DNA from: Darksidea phi
Lineage: Eukaryota > Ascomycota > Dothideomycetes > Pleosporales > Lentitheciaceae
Reading direction: 5' to 3'
Length of the DNA stretch: 64,000 nt
Assembly (NCBI GenBank): GCA_030770425.1
Contig: JASJFT010000022.1
Location: 124,001 to 188,000 of the forward strand
Under the pieces are notes generated by a model. The model ran no database searches, was not told the DNA's origin, and worked only from the letters and a program-made list of their open reading frames with translations. The position numbers and the translations under genes are program-made. Shown here in pieces: positions 32,772 through 44,560 of the stretch; position 1 is the first letter of the stretch; each line of letters starts with the position of its first letter.

Positions 32772-33394
32772 TCACTGTTGTGCTGCCGCAGCCTTGGCTT
32801 CCTCACTCCCCACCGGAACTAACTTGCCAACAACAAGATACTTCTCTAAGAAGCGCTCTTCCCAGCCTCGGAGGGCTTCCATCTGCTCATCGTCCAAATC
32901 ATCGAGCTTATCGAGCGGACCATCGAGATCTTTTGTCAACATGTCTTCATCGAAGCTGCCACACGCAAGACCTCTGCTCGCGTCACGTCCGGCAAAATTG
33001 GCGTACGGGCCGCCCGGACCGTAGAAGTTCCGCCCAGCCGTCACGTCGAAGACACGCCCGCGCACGGCGAGATAGACGGGCATGCCATTGAGGCCGTTGT
33101 ATGGATAGAGCTCTGGCGGGGTAAAGGTGCGGAAGACGGTGGCTGGAGGGGCCCGGGGGAGGACCTGCGGCTTTGCGGGCTTGAGGCGGAGGTACACCAG
33201 AATGACGAAGAGCGAGACGAGGATCAGGTTGATGGGCGTCACTGGCGAGGCGCTGGCCAGCGCTGTTAGCTGTAGGGCTGGACGCGGAGCTCGGGGGCTG
33301 CTTACGCTTCCGTGGCGGGCGGCGGCGACGAAGCTGCGCGCTGTTAGCATAGAATCACCAAGACATCTATCTGGTTCGGCTCACGATCTGCCAT
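32772..33394 (-). CDS. DAP1: membrane-associated progesterone receptor / DAP1-like haem-binding protein
   Basis: Minus-strand exons 33394-33385 (10 nt), 33333-33306 (28 nt) and 33252-32772, sum 173 codons (172 aa). The tiny exons give 'MADPSSPPPATEAASPVTPI', followed by a membrane helix 'NLILVSLFVILVYLRL'. The cytochrome b5-like domain has 'FRTFTPPELYPYNGLNG', 'VYLAVRGRVFDVTAGRNFYG' and 'GPYANFAGRDASRGLA', the hallmark of the MAPR/Dap1 family, whose haem is held by a Tyr. Dap1 supports the P450 Erg11 in sterol synthesis at the ER. Both introns have GTGAGC/GTAAGC donors and GCTAAC branch sites. If the small exons are skipped, the frame runs upstream to another ATG at 33350, but that N-terminus includes intron sequence. 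Confidence 0.88.
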
Positions 33395-34468
33395 TGCGGA
33401 CTCCGATGAAAATTTTCGTGTGGTACGTGATCTCGCACTGGGGTGTACTGTGTCACAAGCAGAGGCAATGGTGGACTGGAGAGAGGGCGGGGCCAAAGTA
33501 ATGAATGATGCAGCGCGAATGCAACCCCAAAAGCTGACAAGACCACGCTAGCATCCGCCCTCCACTCCGTACCCACGCCTGCTCACCCCAGCGACTGGTG
33601 CGCAATTGTTTGTCACTTCGTATTTTCCTTTGTACCTGCACCCCTGGACACGCGACAGCGCGGGAGCAGGCAGCCAGGCGTGAAAAGGCGTTGCTGTGTG
33701 GACCTCCGGCGCATACATCCAGGCACCACATGGCCCACCGCCTCTCATAAGCCAGAAAGATCTCGCTGGCTCTCGAATCGTTTGCTACTCCATCGTCCGT
33801 ATAAAATATCGGCCGCAACGCGCGCTCGCGCGAAGGGGAGCGCCTGACATCAACCAACCGTGCGCATGCACTCGAGTCTGGCACCAAATCACCTGAAACC
33901 GCCAGATCTCCTCTGAAACACAGCGCAACCGTTCATTTCGGTAGCTGGGGCTATTTTCACTCGTCGGGCTAAGCCTCATATCCACCCTAAGAAGCATATC
34001 TCGTTCGTCTTCGTCGACTTTTCGCAAGCGCTGTCAGTCCGGCTTTCAACATCGCTCAGCGAGCCGGGAGCACAAGAGCACCGGTTGCGCCTCACCGTGC
34101 ACACAACAACCCCTGCTCCGCTTCCCCGAGGCCCAGAGCCTCGTCCTCTCCTTGAACTCGTTATCGCGCATACCGTATTTCGCACGATCACCACTTTCAC
34201 TTTCGACGTGGCTTCTTTATTACCTTAGACGCAGCATCATCACCGAGACTAGAGCGTTTGCTCCTTCTCTTGTAATTTTGTAATCGGTATGTATGTTCTG
34301 TTATCTCCTCATTGCTCTCTCATTATCACCTTCACCCTTGTTCGTTGTTAGTCGCTTCGGATCTCTACCAAGCATCCTTCCGTTTTATCAAACATCCTTG
34401 CATTCTCTTGTACTATATCCACATCCGGAGCTTCACCACTACAACGACCAACGACCCGTCAACCTACG
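33395..34468. promoter_or_regulatory. divergent intergenic region DAP1 / PMP3-like gene
   Basis: 1.07 kb between divergent starts. A TATAAAATA element near 33799 and pyrimidine-rich sequence after 34200 are consistent with the promoter and leader of the PMP3-like gene. Confidence 0.4.
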
Positions 34469-34903
34469 ATGGCAACTACCGAGACCACCGAGAGAATCAA
34501 TGTCCGCTACGAACCCAGTTCGGTAGCTCTGCCGAAGAACTCGGCCAAGAGGACTACTGGCCTAATTCTTCTGAGTCTGGTGGTCTCCCCTGCGGCCATA
34601 TACCTCGATGGCGGCTCCTCGCTCACCGTGGCAATCAACTTCCTCCTCTGGCTCAATCTGCTCTGGATTATCTCCGTGCCACTGGCTATTGGCTACATCC
34701 TCCGCTCCCAGGAACGTCGCACGATGGCCCGTCCATGTCGATACCGTCTTTGGGTGCGCAATGGCGAAGGATACGCACCGCACCGCAAGACCATTGACAC
34801 GATAGTTTTGACTGGGGAGAGCAGCCCAAATGCAGGCGCGACCTTCAATCATCAAACCCGAGCAGACGTAAACCCATTCAAAGATCTACAGGCTACTACA
34901 TAA
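34469..34903 (+). CDS. PMP3-like small membrane protein (two TM segments)
   Basis: A single exon of 144 aa. Two hydrophobic segments: 'TGLILLSLVVSPAAIYLDGG' (about 28-48) and 'VAINFLLWLNLLWIISVPLA' (about 52-75). The spacing P-x-A-x-Y-L-x-G...I-N-x-x-L followed by 'PLAIGYILRS' resembles PMP3/UPF0057 proteolipids that sit in the plasma membrane and affect ion balance. The C-terminal 65 residues are polar. Similarity is by pattern only. It is followed 89 bp later by the disordered-protein gene on the same strand. Confidence 0.6.
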   Translation: MATTETTERINVRYEPSSVALPKNSAKRTTGLILLSLVVSPAAIYLDGGSSLTVAINFLLWLNLLWIISVPLAIGYILRSQERRTMARPCRYRLWVRNGEGYAPHRKTIDTIVLTGESSPNAGATFNHQTRADVNPFKDLQATT

Positions 34904-34991
34904 CCCTCACCTCAATGCTTCTTGGCGTAGTAGGAGAGTTTCTTAGGAGTACCTCGAGCTTCACTAACCCGTGTTTTATGTAGATATAATC

Positions 34992-36898
34992 ATGTGGAAA
35001 CGATTGCACGGTTACAGCCGTGACAAAGAGAGGCAGATTGGGAATCCTGTACTCGTTGAAACGACCTACGACGGGGATCAACTCAGGCACATACCCAGCG
35101 TTGCCGACGCGCAAAATGCCAATTATCATCCTCATGCGCCATCGGCCCACCAGACCTAGTAAGCCACTTCTACCTACATTACCTACAGTTACCAACATGA
35201 ACCAGCAACTCGCTTTCACCTCCTCAATATTCTCACGACCAGAGGGTGTCGGAAGTCCCCACCGTCTCCTCCACCTACTCGCAACAATCTCCTGAAACAA
35301 GGTACGACCATCACTCTACGACCACCGGACGACCTGGATTCGACGTTTCTCCACCCAGCTCACCCGAACCGGAGTCATACCAACAACAAGACTCGGATCT
35401 TCCACGAAGATTTCGCTCAATGCGTGATGTATCTCCAGTCGACGAGAACCGAGGCCGATCGGATCCCTCAGCCCGCACTGCGAGTAATATTCCTGTCCTG
35501 CGCAAGGCCCCCCCGAGTCTACGTAACGAAGAAAATCCAATTCCACAAAAGTTCTGGGGAGGCAAAGTTGCACCAAACAGCAAAGTCCGCTGGGACGAGT
35601 ACTCCGGCGAGCCAACATCCGGTAACGCGGGTAGGCCAGGTCAAGTCAGCCCGGGTACCTACGCAAAAGAGGCGCTCACACCACCATCGAGTCGGCGCCC
35701 GATGGGGTATCACGTTTCAGTAACTGGGCCGGAGAGTAATGCAAAGAAGAATACATCTCTGGCCGAGCGGGCGAACCGATCTGGAACGAGACCATCTCCA
35801 GTCGACACTAGACCACGTGAACCATGGAGCCGAGCAATTGGACGAGCTGAGATTGCAGAGCCTTTCAAGGACCAGCCTTCAAATAAACCACTGAAAGTTG
35901 CGCGAAAGACCGAACCGGTGAGAGTGACGGGGTCTGAAGCACCAAACTCGCTAACGACGACCTCTGGACGCAACCCCCCGGCTGACACCGAACCCGTCGC
36001 AGACACTGAGGCCGGATTTGGTATGCATGAAGAGCCCATTAAGCCCATTGTTCCACTCAAAGTGGTTGGAACTTCTCCACCGAGAGGTATTGCTTCTCCC
36101 ATCTCGCCGCATAACCCGGCAAATCTGAACCCTCATTCGTACCCCAGTCCTATTACACCAACAAACAGGCAGCCTTTGGCCGCATCGGCCAGCGGTAATC
36201 GTGCAGTGAATCCTGAACCATCACAGCCAGAACCGACAACCCCTAAAGCAAAGGCTGCGAAAGGATCGCTCGACGGCACTCCAGGTTCTACGGCGAGCAA
36301 GGACAACGGACCATCAAGCCGCTTTTCTTGGACAACATACAACACTAGCACGACTTACCAGCATTCGCCTCCACCTTCACCACCGCCTCCTCTGCCGGCG
36401 GCGAGAGTCCCCGCATCTGCTGCCGCTTCCATCCTCGATCGTAAACGACCGGTTCCCACTACAGACAAAGTTCCTACCCGTAAACCCGTCGCTACAGCAC
36501 CCCCCGGACACGCCACAATCATGTCCTCCGAACCATCCTCTCCCCGTCCCGACTCCATCTATTCCACCAGCACACAAAAAGCCCTTCCGCGACCACCGAC
36601 AGAGCTCACCGCCGTCGACCACGTCCAAGTCCTCGAGTCCCAAATGGAAGATTTGCGCATACGGCGGAACAATGTTTATCGCCTCCTCAGCGATCTGAAC
36701 AACAAGATCCCGGCGAATCCCATGATTACGGATTTCAAGCGGATGCGGCTGGTAGAGCAGAGGAAGAAGGATTACGCGGAGGAGCTAGCGGAGATCAAGC
36801 GTGAGGAGCATGATGTGGGGTTGAAATTGCATCGGGCGTGGCGGAAGAGGGACAATCAGAGCGAAAGCGCACTGTGGGTTCGGAGAGTCACGCAATAA
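34992..36898 (+). CDS. large disordered protein with C-terminal coiled coil
   Basis: Exons 34992-35158 and 35206-36898, sum 620 codons (619 aa). The first exon encodes 'MWKRLHGYSRDKERQIGNPV' and joins across a 47-bp intron (GTAAGC donor, CAG acceptor) to 'YNSLSPPQYSHDQRVSEVPT'; the frame open upstream of 35206 has no ATG, so this exon is needed. Residues 60-480 are Pro/Ser/Arg-rich and low complexity. The C-terminus is a conserved-looking coiled coil: 'VQVLESQMEDLRIRRNNVYR', 'LLSDLNNKIPANPMITDFKR', 'EELAEIKREEHDVGLKLHRA'. I recall similar uncharacterised filamentous-fungal proteins but no function. Confidence 0.8.
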
Positions 36899-39442
36899 TG
36901 ATGGAACGGCGAAGCATGGTTCGCTATACGGCTTATTTCGCAGGTTGGATGAGGCCTTTCTCTGCCTTGGTGGCTTGTTCGATATCTCGTTTGGGGGCGT
37001 TGGCTGTATTTTTGCGCATTGCGACGGGCGTCTCTGGGTTCGGGTGAAGGTAATCAGATCCTGCCCCCTTTTCCATCTTCCTCTCCCTCTTTCTCCCGTA
37101 TTGTATAGGTGCATTGTTCCACCTGTTCGCGATAAGATACATGCTTCTTTATCTTACTATATCCAAATCCCAACCCATCCGATATGTCCTCATGTCCATT
37201 AACAACTCCTATGCATAGTTGTCTTGCCATGCATATTCCAAATGCCCACGCACATATCTCTTCGCATTTATGTCCACGTAACCCTTGGAACCTGTATAGG
37301 AATGAAGGTTCGAGTAAGAGGTGCGCAACGCGGCTCTTGTGGATTGCGTATGCGCGGCATAGCCTGTGATATGCGTTGGTGAGGTCGGAGGTCGAGCTTT
37401 CGTAGCGTGGCTCGCTTCCTTGCTTCCGGCTTTGCGCCTCTTATGCACTTCTATCCGGGTCCTCGGGATGGCTAGTTGGAGGGTGGTGAGAGGTGGGGGG
37501 CTTTGGGTGTGGCGAGAGGCGCGACGGGTCGTGGGTCGTGGGTCGTGGGCTGTGGGTTGTGCTGATCGTGGGGCGCGTTTTGAGGTGGTGCTTGGGCGAG
37601 GCGATCGCGTCAATCGCTTCTGCGGCGAGAGAAGAGTGTAGGATTCGGTGGTTTTCTGATGTTGCAAGCTGTGCGATATACGGACGACTCTGGCTGTCAA
37701 CAGACTTGATGATAAATAGAAGAAAAGTCTTCTCGATAATCGTACTTCGGAGTATGGTTTATAGTAGGCGGGTGCTCAGACGGGTCGGACGCCTGGTAAT
37801 GGATTCCTGTGGTTGTTAGGAAGGGAGAAGGTTGTCCTGCTGGTCATTGTCGATGAAGTATATGCCATACGCGACTTAGGGCTGTTAGAATTACCTTCTG
37901 GCTTTATGCCCGTAATCCAAAGTCATCTTTAGATCGTGAACAGAGTCTTAAGCCTTATCACGTGGCAACACCAAAAATACACCACTTTCTCGTTGCTGAA
38001 GTAGTCAACGCGGTTGCTTCGGCTGTAACAGTTTGGACGTGTCGGAATCCTGCCGCAGATAACGTAAAACACTAGCAGGGGACAACAGACCAAGCAGTCT
38101 CCTGCAAGGCAGCCGGGATGAACCCGAGTATGACATCCAGGCTAGGTTATCTGCAAGGACGGAAGCAAGCAAGCGGCAATCCTATCAGCTGGGGGCCTGA
38201 TCGGACGTATCTGGGAGCGATTTACAATGCATACACCCATTTTCCTCCACCCACGGAACAAACCGCGGTCTTGGATCGTTGGTTTCGTCCTCTAATGGTT
38301 TATGTGGGCTGATAGCTAGAGGCTGGTTCGTCAGATGCGGAGGGCTGGCGTATTGTGGGTGATAACTTTATGTTGTTGCCTCTGTAAAGTGTGGGTAAAT
38401 GAGGGGGTGGCTTGATAGATATAGGTAAGGATGAGGTATTATACATGGCGGCCACGTCAACAGGTTTTGCAGCGAGAGGGCAATGTTTTGTTTTTAGGCG
38501 TTACAATCTAGTGAGGTTCAAGAGTTTTCGATCTATAATGGAGTAATCATCTTGTCAATTACTGACTGTATAAGCCGTCAATATTGATGAAAGTCGGGCT
38601 GGGAGAGAAGTTGGGTGCGGCGTCGGGGTGCGGGATGCCGTGAAGAGCAGATCAATGTGGCTGTCGGGTTGAGGGGTAGATGCCTACTCCGTGTCCAATG
38701 AAGCGATTCATTGATACTTGCTTTTGCCCAACATTAGCGAGGACGGGTCGACGATGAATCAGGAGTGCGTGACCTTGCATGCATGAAAGCCATGAGGCGT
38801 TCACGAGACAGGTATTGCGTACTTAGAGTTAATTCGACACCTGTAGTTTCAGCTCTTCGTCCAACCACCGTGGGTATCACGGCCCCTCTCGTTGAAAACT
38901 CGCAATTATAGACTTTGGGAAGTACACAGCACCTGCCCACGGCCCAACTAAGTGATGTTATCCCGGTCTTCGAATCTCGTTACTGCACGCATCTGACTCG
39001 GTCATCCCACGTCTGCAAACGCTCATAGGCCGCACCACATCGATGGCTTGCTCCTAGCTGCAGATCCGGGGGAAGCGGAAAAGACGTGCATATGCTGCTG
39101 CATGTCGTTCTCGCACTGCAGCAACTGATCTTCAAACCGACATCCTTCCGTATAGAAAGCAGAGTAAACAAGGCATCGACGTGGTGGTTCCGGATACTCC
39201 CCCTATGAGCAAGCAGGGAATTTAAGTATTCGGGTACGAATGCGGAACGAAACCGCTTTTAGGACCTAGGGCCTTCCAGATTCATACAGACTAGTTGATT
39301 GAGGCTCTTACGATGAGCGGTGTGAGCAAATACTTCGTTGTTCCGGGTTGTCATGTACATCTCGGAACACTTTCTGCACCCGCGGAGGAAAGTCGTGACG
39401 AGAAAATAGTTATCCCGAATCAGCTAACCAAGTAACCACACC
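36899..39442. other. gene-poor intergenic region
   Basis: 2.5 kb with no convincing gene. It contains a heptamer repeat (37526-37560). The frame 37209-37700 on the minus strand is Arg/Ser/Thr-rich and looks spurious. The right part (37900-39440) is of mixed composition with only short frames. Confidence 0.4.
37526..37560 (+). repeat. heptamer tandem repeat (GGGTCGT)n
   Basis: Five 7-bp units: three perfect GGGTCGT copies and two diverged (GGGCTGT, GGGTTGT). Simple sequence in intergenic DNA. Confidence 0.8.
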
Positions 39443-39889
39443 TCAAATCCGGGTGTTGGAGCTCCCCACAGCATTCAAAACAGCACAAAATAAAATATCC
39501 ATCGGAACCCCGCTCGGAAATCTCATCTCATGACACGCTTCCTCCGAACTGATCCAATCGCCAGATGCAAATGCTTGCTCGCAACCAGGAATACCCAGCT
39601 TTGACCGTAGGATTCGCGTTGCGGATTTGATGCCTCTAGCGGGATCCGATACACATAACAACTCGTGCGATGGCTCCAATTGGAGATCAGCAAAGGAGTC
39701 GGCAGGTTCCGAAAAGGGAGCTATTGCAACTATCGGATGTACTCCTCCGCGGACGCTCGGCGCAAACTCCACTCCAGTCGCGGTTATTTCCGTAAGGGGA
39801 TGCAGGGGTACGCGATGGATATATAATGCGCTGTGCCGCTGGCGTTTATGGCAGATGGGGTGAGGTGGTGGCTTTTTTATTCCGTTATA
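39443..39889 (-). pseudogene. coding-like open frame without start codon
   Basis: The minus-strand frame is open for 148 codons from 39889 to the stop at 39443, and the only in-frame ATGs are near its end. The peptide looks like real protein: 'LYIHRVPLHPLTEITATGVE', 'GGVHPIVAIAPFSEPADSFA', 'SHELLCVSDPARGIKSATRI'. I could not find an upstream exon with a start, and no family is recognised. It may be an exon of an unresolved gene, or a decayed gene fragment in this gene-poor region. Chance openness cannot be excluded. Confidence 0.4.
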
Positions 39890-40135
39890 TCATATTTGTA
39901 CCATGTTCTATCCCACTTCTATGCTTCCTGCTGCTTCACACTCCAACCCTGCTAAGATACGATGCGCTGCGGGAATAACAGCCATGCATATTGGAAGAGC
40001 AAGAAAAGAGAAAAAAAAAAGGAAAAGAATGAATGTACCATATACAAATGAAGAAACGAGGAGCCTCCGAAACGTTGTGCGAGAACGAAATCATCGACGA
40101 TACCGCCCTTTCCATATAAACCCACCCTCATCGCA

Positions 40136-42543
40136 TCATCGACTGACTGGGACCAAGCCCTCAATCTGAGGCATGACCTCCAGCGCCTTCGCATCCAAGG
40201 TCCAGCTATTTAGGTCGGAAATGTGGTTCTCAAACAGCGGTGTTAACCGTGTACATCCTGTCTCGACGTCCCAGTAATGGCAAGCCTCGTCCGCATAGGG
40301 CCAGTTGATCCGGATGAGGCCGAGGAAAGCGCCGGCGATGAACTCATTCGGATTTTGGTAAAGGTACTGTCGGAGCTGGGGCCTGTTGAAAGAGTTAGAG
40401 ACGTGTGGTACCCGGAGAAGAAGAAGAGCTAGCCCACCATGGTATCAGGTCGACTAGCAGATCATCCGCCGAGCAGTCCTGCCTGGCAAGGGGCATCAAC
40501 CATTCCGGCATCGAGTTCATGTTTTCGACGTTTGGCCAAATGAGCCACTGGAACAGATCAGCGCGTCGCTCCGGCAAGAACACCTCGGGAACATCCTACC
40601 CGCATCATTTTCGTCAAAAGAAATGTCGATGCCAGCCGCAACGAAAGGGGAGCACCAAGGAACATCTTGTTCATCGATCTAGACGCCCACGTAGGTACTG
40701 GTTGTCCATCTTCAGGATCAATCCAGCCAAGGATCGAGGTATCCACGTCTATTTCATTTCGTCCAAATATTTGTGCTTCATCCCATCCGCTCGCAAGCAT
40801 CTCCCTCTTTGTCCTCCGGTAGAACGCACAGTCAAAACTGAATTTGCTGTATTCGTTCGTTGGGTCAACGGCAAATGGTGGGGCACTGCCCAAGGCGCTA
40901 TCGGGCAAGTGAAATGGCAGTGCCGGTTGGCTTTGTTCTCTACTGCTGATTCAGTGGTTCGTTCTCTTTGATTTCAAATGATGATCCTTTTCTCACCTTT
41001 CGTCCCGTGAGGATCCGTCATATGAAGATGCAGCAAGGCTGTGCGACAGCTGTTGGAACTGCTCACTTCCCGGTGTCCCTAGCGAGTCTTCATGTTGGAG
41101 TTGTGCCGGATTCTCCCCGACCTCCTGACGATCCTTAGCATCTGTTATCGACTATCATTTGGTACACCAACTCACCTGAAGAGCCTTCTTGATCTCATCG
41201 GCCGTGTGGTGAGCAAACCCGTTCTTCTCCAGTTCGGTCGCCCAGTTTGCGGCTATGCTTCGATCCGACGACATAGCTAGCAACGAAACGATCGACTTCA
41301 TATCATCGAGCTCCTTTGCTAGTCTCCTTACATGAGCCCGCAATTGTGTAGTGGTCTTGCCATCTTCAGCAACATCGTAGACGCAGGAAAGGTTCTTCAT
41401 TTGGCAAGTATTGCATTTCGGCCGAACACCATCGCACTAGAGAAAGTATCAGAATCAACTCTCCTGGTGTTCGGATGCTGCTCACCTTGGACTTGCGCTT
41501 TCTGCAGCTTTCGCATGCAATGGAGGTAATCTTTCCCCGGGGTGTGCGCAAAGCATAGGTGCCCGAGATTGGCGACTGATGCTGACTTCTTGAGTTAGCC
41601 AGGGCGCCTCCGAGTCCCTGTTTCGGGGCCAAAGGCGTCTTGTGGTTGGCAGATGGGTTTTGGGATTGGGCTCGGAGCGTTGCTGGGGAGGTGTCGAGGT
41701 GGAGCGGCGCGATGCTGTGATCCCAAGAAGTGGGCTCCTGACTGTAGTAACGTCAGCTGCATCCAAACTCGATCCCAAAGTGGATAATTGTAAGTTATTC
41801 TTTGCTTGTGCTGGTGTATGACCCTTCGTGGCCCGTCTCGGTTCTATTCATCTCTCGGCAGTATTTCGACCCCGCTGATCTGCGCACCGACCACGTCCAG
41901 TATCTGCAAGCACAGGAAGAGGTGGGGCCAAGAGCAGAGATGAGCTGCAGTACGGTGCTAGGGTCCAGAATCGATCCCTCGGATAGTGTTTATACAAGAG
42001 TCCAGCGAAAGCTCGAATGGATCCCTCGATACCTTACCATGATCGATGCGAGGATATAGACAAAGAGTCCTGCTGCGGTGATGAAAGATAATCCTGGGTA
42101 ATCTGCCTTCCTGGAATTGGTGGACTTCTCGCAGAACAAGAAGCATCATTCGATCATAAGAGAAGGAGGGTCTCAGCCGATACTCCAAGGTCGAGACCAT
42201 ACGAGGCGTTGCACTCAGGTGCCCTGTGTTTGAGGGGCATGACCTCTGACTTCGCGAGCGCTTTGGCAGACCGTATTGCGGAGCAGTCGTCCTGAACGAA
42301 ACACTGAGGTGGAATGACCTTACCTGTGGAACGCGCTCGAGTGGATCACAGTCTCTGAAGCTCGACGGAGCACCCGAGGATTCGTAGGATCCGTTGGTAG
42401 GGCATCGATGCCGTTGGGCAGGCTGCTCCCATACCAAAAATTTGCTCCTAAATATCACGGTCAGTATTCGCATGCGAATCCGATGCTCTTAGGCTCTAAC
42501 CTGGCGATGAATTTGCGGATTCTGAAGGCATGAGTGAAAGCAT
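40136..42543 (-). CDS. Zn2Cys6 transcription factor with DUF3425 domain
   Basis: Minus-strand exons 42543-42501, 42447-42324, 41741-41486, 41436-41176, 41124-40997, 40942-40600, 40547-40438 and 40382-40136, sum 504 codons (503 aa). The binuclear cluster is complete: 'ACESCRKRKSK' joined across an intron to 'CDGVRPKCNTCQMKNLSC' (C-x2-C-x6-C-x6-C-x2-C-x6-C, residues about 132-159), followed by a coiled coil ('LRAHVRRLAKELDDMKSI'). The C-terminal half has DUF3425 motifs: 'LTKMMRWLIWPNVENMNSMP', 'LVDLIPWPQLRQYL', 'NEFIAGAFLGLIRINWPY' and 'NSWTLDAK'. All exons from 41741 down are firm. The first two exons ('MLSLMPSESANSSPGANFWY'...) are inferred: phase fits, but the joining intron is 582 bp. A short alternative start exon at 41851-41823 also keeps frame. 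Pathway-specific regulator, target unknown. Confidence 0.75.
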
Positions 42544-43265
42544 GTCTGTGTAACCGCATGCGAAGAAGGGTCTATATTCAATCGTGGATGGTGGAAAGGG
42601 ATCGCCGCGCTGTACCTTTTGGACTGGTCAACCTTGTCGTCGGGGATTTACCCTCTATAATGTCCTACCGTTAAAGCGCTGCGTGTGGGGAGCTATTAGG
42701 CCCGGCCAACCCATGCGTTCACGCTGCCGACATGCACCGGGAGCAGGGTGTTTCAAATGCCTCGCCTATACGCCGCGATCGAGGGCGGATGCAGTTGGAT
42801 CTAGTGTGCCCTAGTGGACCATACACAGACAACCGCGGGGAAATCGCCTCAAAATGCGGTACAGCCGGAAGTGGCCTGTCCGGCACTGTCCGCAACTGTC
42901 GACAAGGTCACGAATTGGATTTCAACCCAACGGATTTAGGGGATTGGTTGTTGGCGCATTGGGCTGGGAGGGCTCCAGGTACTTTTCGCCCGCCCCGCCC
43001 TATCTACAAACTCAGCCAGCCCGCTGGAAAGGCCTCGCTGCTAGAGGTAGACAGTCAAGGGAATTTGGATCTGCGCTGAGACACCCAAGGCCAAAGCTGA
43101 CGTTGGTGATAACGAGGCTGTGCGAACAGACGTACGTGTAGCACTTGTTTATCCCACAATCAAGTCCGGATTTCGTACGAACAACATCGTTCTAGGCCCC
43201 TAAAAGAGTAGACCGTTACTCAGCGGCGCGACTCTGGTTTGCTTGTCCCAGACAAAACCCAATGA

Positions 43266-43541
43266 CAAAAAGGATATGGGTGGCCCACGCTGGTCGAACG
43301 CAAAGATGCAGTCGGTCCGATAGGTGGCGTCTCATCAGCTTTGCTGGGCGCCATTGCCTCACTTACGGTCTGCCTTCAGTTAGGAGGTTTGATGACGTTG
43401 CTTTGGCTTGCTCCTTGGGTCCCTGATTTCTTGCCGGTACGGCGTGGCTCCCGCGAGGCTGCCACAGCACCTGCTGATTCTACTGTTCTCACAGTCGAAA
43501 CCGGCGAAGACCCGCTCCTAGTCACATGCTGCAGGGCCTAA
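43266..43541 (+). pseudogene. coding-like fragment with hydrophobic segment
   Basis: An open plus-strand frame of 91 codons without an ATG at its start. It encodes 'VGPIGGVSSALLGAIASLTV' followed by a strongly hydrophobic stretch ('GGLMTLLWLAPWVPDFLP') and a polar tail ending 'LTVETGEDPLLVTCCRA'. It may be the last exon or a relic of a membrane-protein gene. No family is recognised, and no upstream exon was found. Confidence 0.25.
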
Positions 43542-44535
43542 AAGTGGCTGTCTCAGATCGATGTGTCGGCGTCATTATAATAACTCTTTCTTGGGGCATC
43601 GCTACGAATTGCTCATGGGTTGGGTCGTGCTCGAGTAGACCCGCCCGAGCAGCAAGGTCAGAGTTGAGCACTCAACGGTCCTGGCGCCATTTGTCAATAG
43701 CAAAAACTTAGATTCACAGTGGTGACCAGGGTGCTTACTCACTGACCTCTTCCTTCGGGACTACCGTGTTACGCCAAGAAAATTTAAGGTTTGAGCAAAA
43801 TGCTTGTTTCCCACGAGCAAGCTGCGCCGCCTTCGATTCTGGAAAAGGCTTTAGGATGAGTTGGAGCTGGACCGCAAAGGGCATGTACAACCCTTGTCGA
43901 CATAGCAGTCACTTTTCAATTGGACAAAAGACATGTTTGATGCTGTCGAGAATGGGCGGGTCTGGCTGGACGCCACGATGTTTTCTCCGCTGAACGCCCG
44001 AGTATCTTGCCGCAAACGTTATTGGCGCACCCGCACCGGCTACAGCATTTCTGCAACACCTCGGTATAGACACCCCTGATCTTCTACATTCGCAGGGCGG
44101 ATTGACTGTATGACAGTCAGGATGTTTTGTTGGATATTCGTCGAGTTGCTATTTCCTGTGAGATTCTGGAAACTGGATTTGCGTCGTGCTTGCTGGTCGT
44201 GCTCTCTCACGACTCTATCTGATGTAACCTGAAAAAGGCCCTCAACCCGTCTTCGCGAACAGTCCACGTTCTCAACGCTACCGCCTCAAGATTCCGAACA
44301 TCCGCGCTGCCGTCTCTCACGATATGATGCAGGACTGGTTAGCGGTGCCGTGGAATGCTTGCCATATGACGTGTTATTTACCATACTACTACAAGCATCC
44401 TCTGCATCCGCTTGAGGCCTTATCGACGCAGTCTACAAAGTTCACTTCGCCGATTCTCTGCACTCTGCCCATGGATATGTCTTTCCGTGGCACCAGCAAG
44501 TGGCCGAAGCATGACGTACCATTCGGCGTGCACAA

Positions 44536-44560
44536 ATGCAGCCGCCAATAGCGGCTGCAT
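44536..44560. repeat. 10-bp perfect inverted repeat
   Basis: Arms ATGCAGCCGC and GCGGCTGCAT around the 5-nt loop CAATA. Intergenic; possibly a hairpin terminator-like or palindromic site, or chance. Confidence 0.6.

Noticed and set aside
37209..37700. 163-codon minus-strand frame
   Set aside because: Arg/Thr/Ser-rich, overlaps the heptamer repeat, no motif.
38950..38985. tRNA-like B-box resemblance (GGTCTTCGAATCTC)
   Set aside because: No matching A-box, acceptor stem or anticodon arm could be folded upstream.
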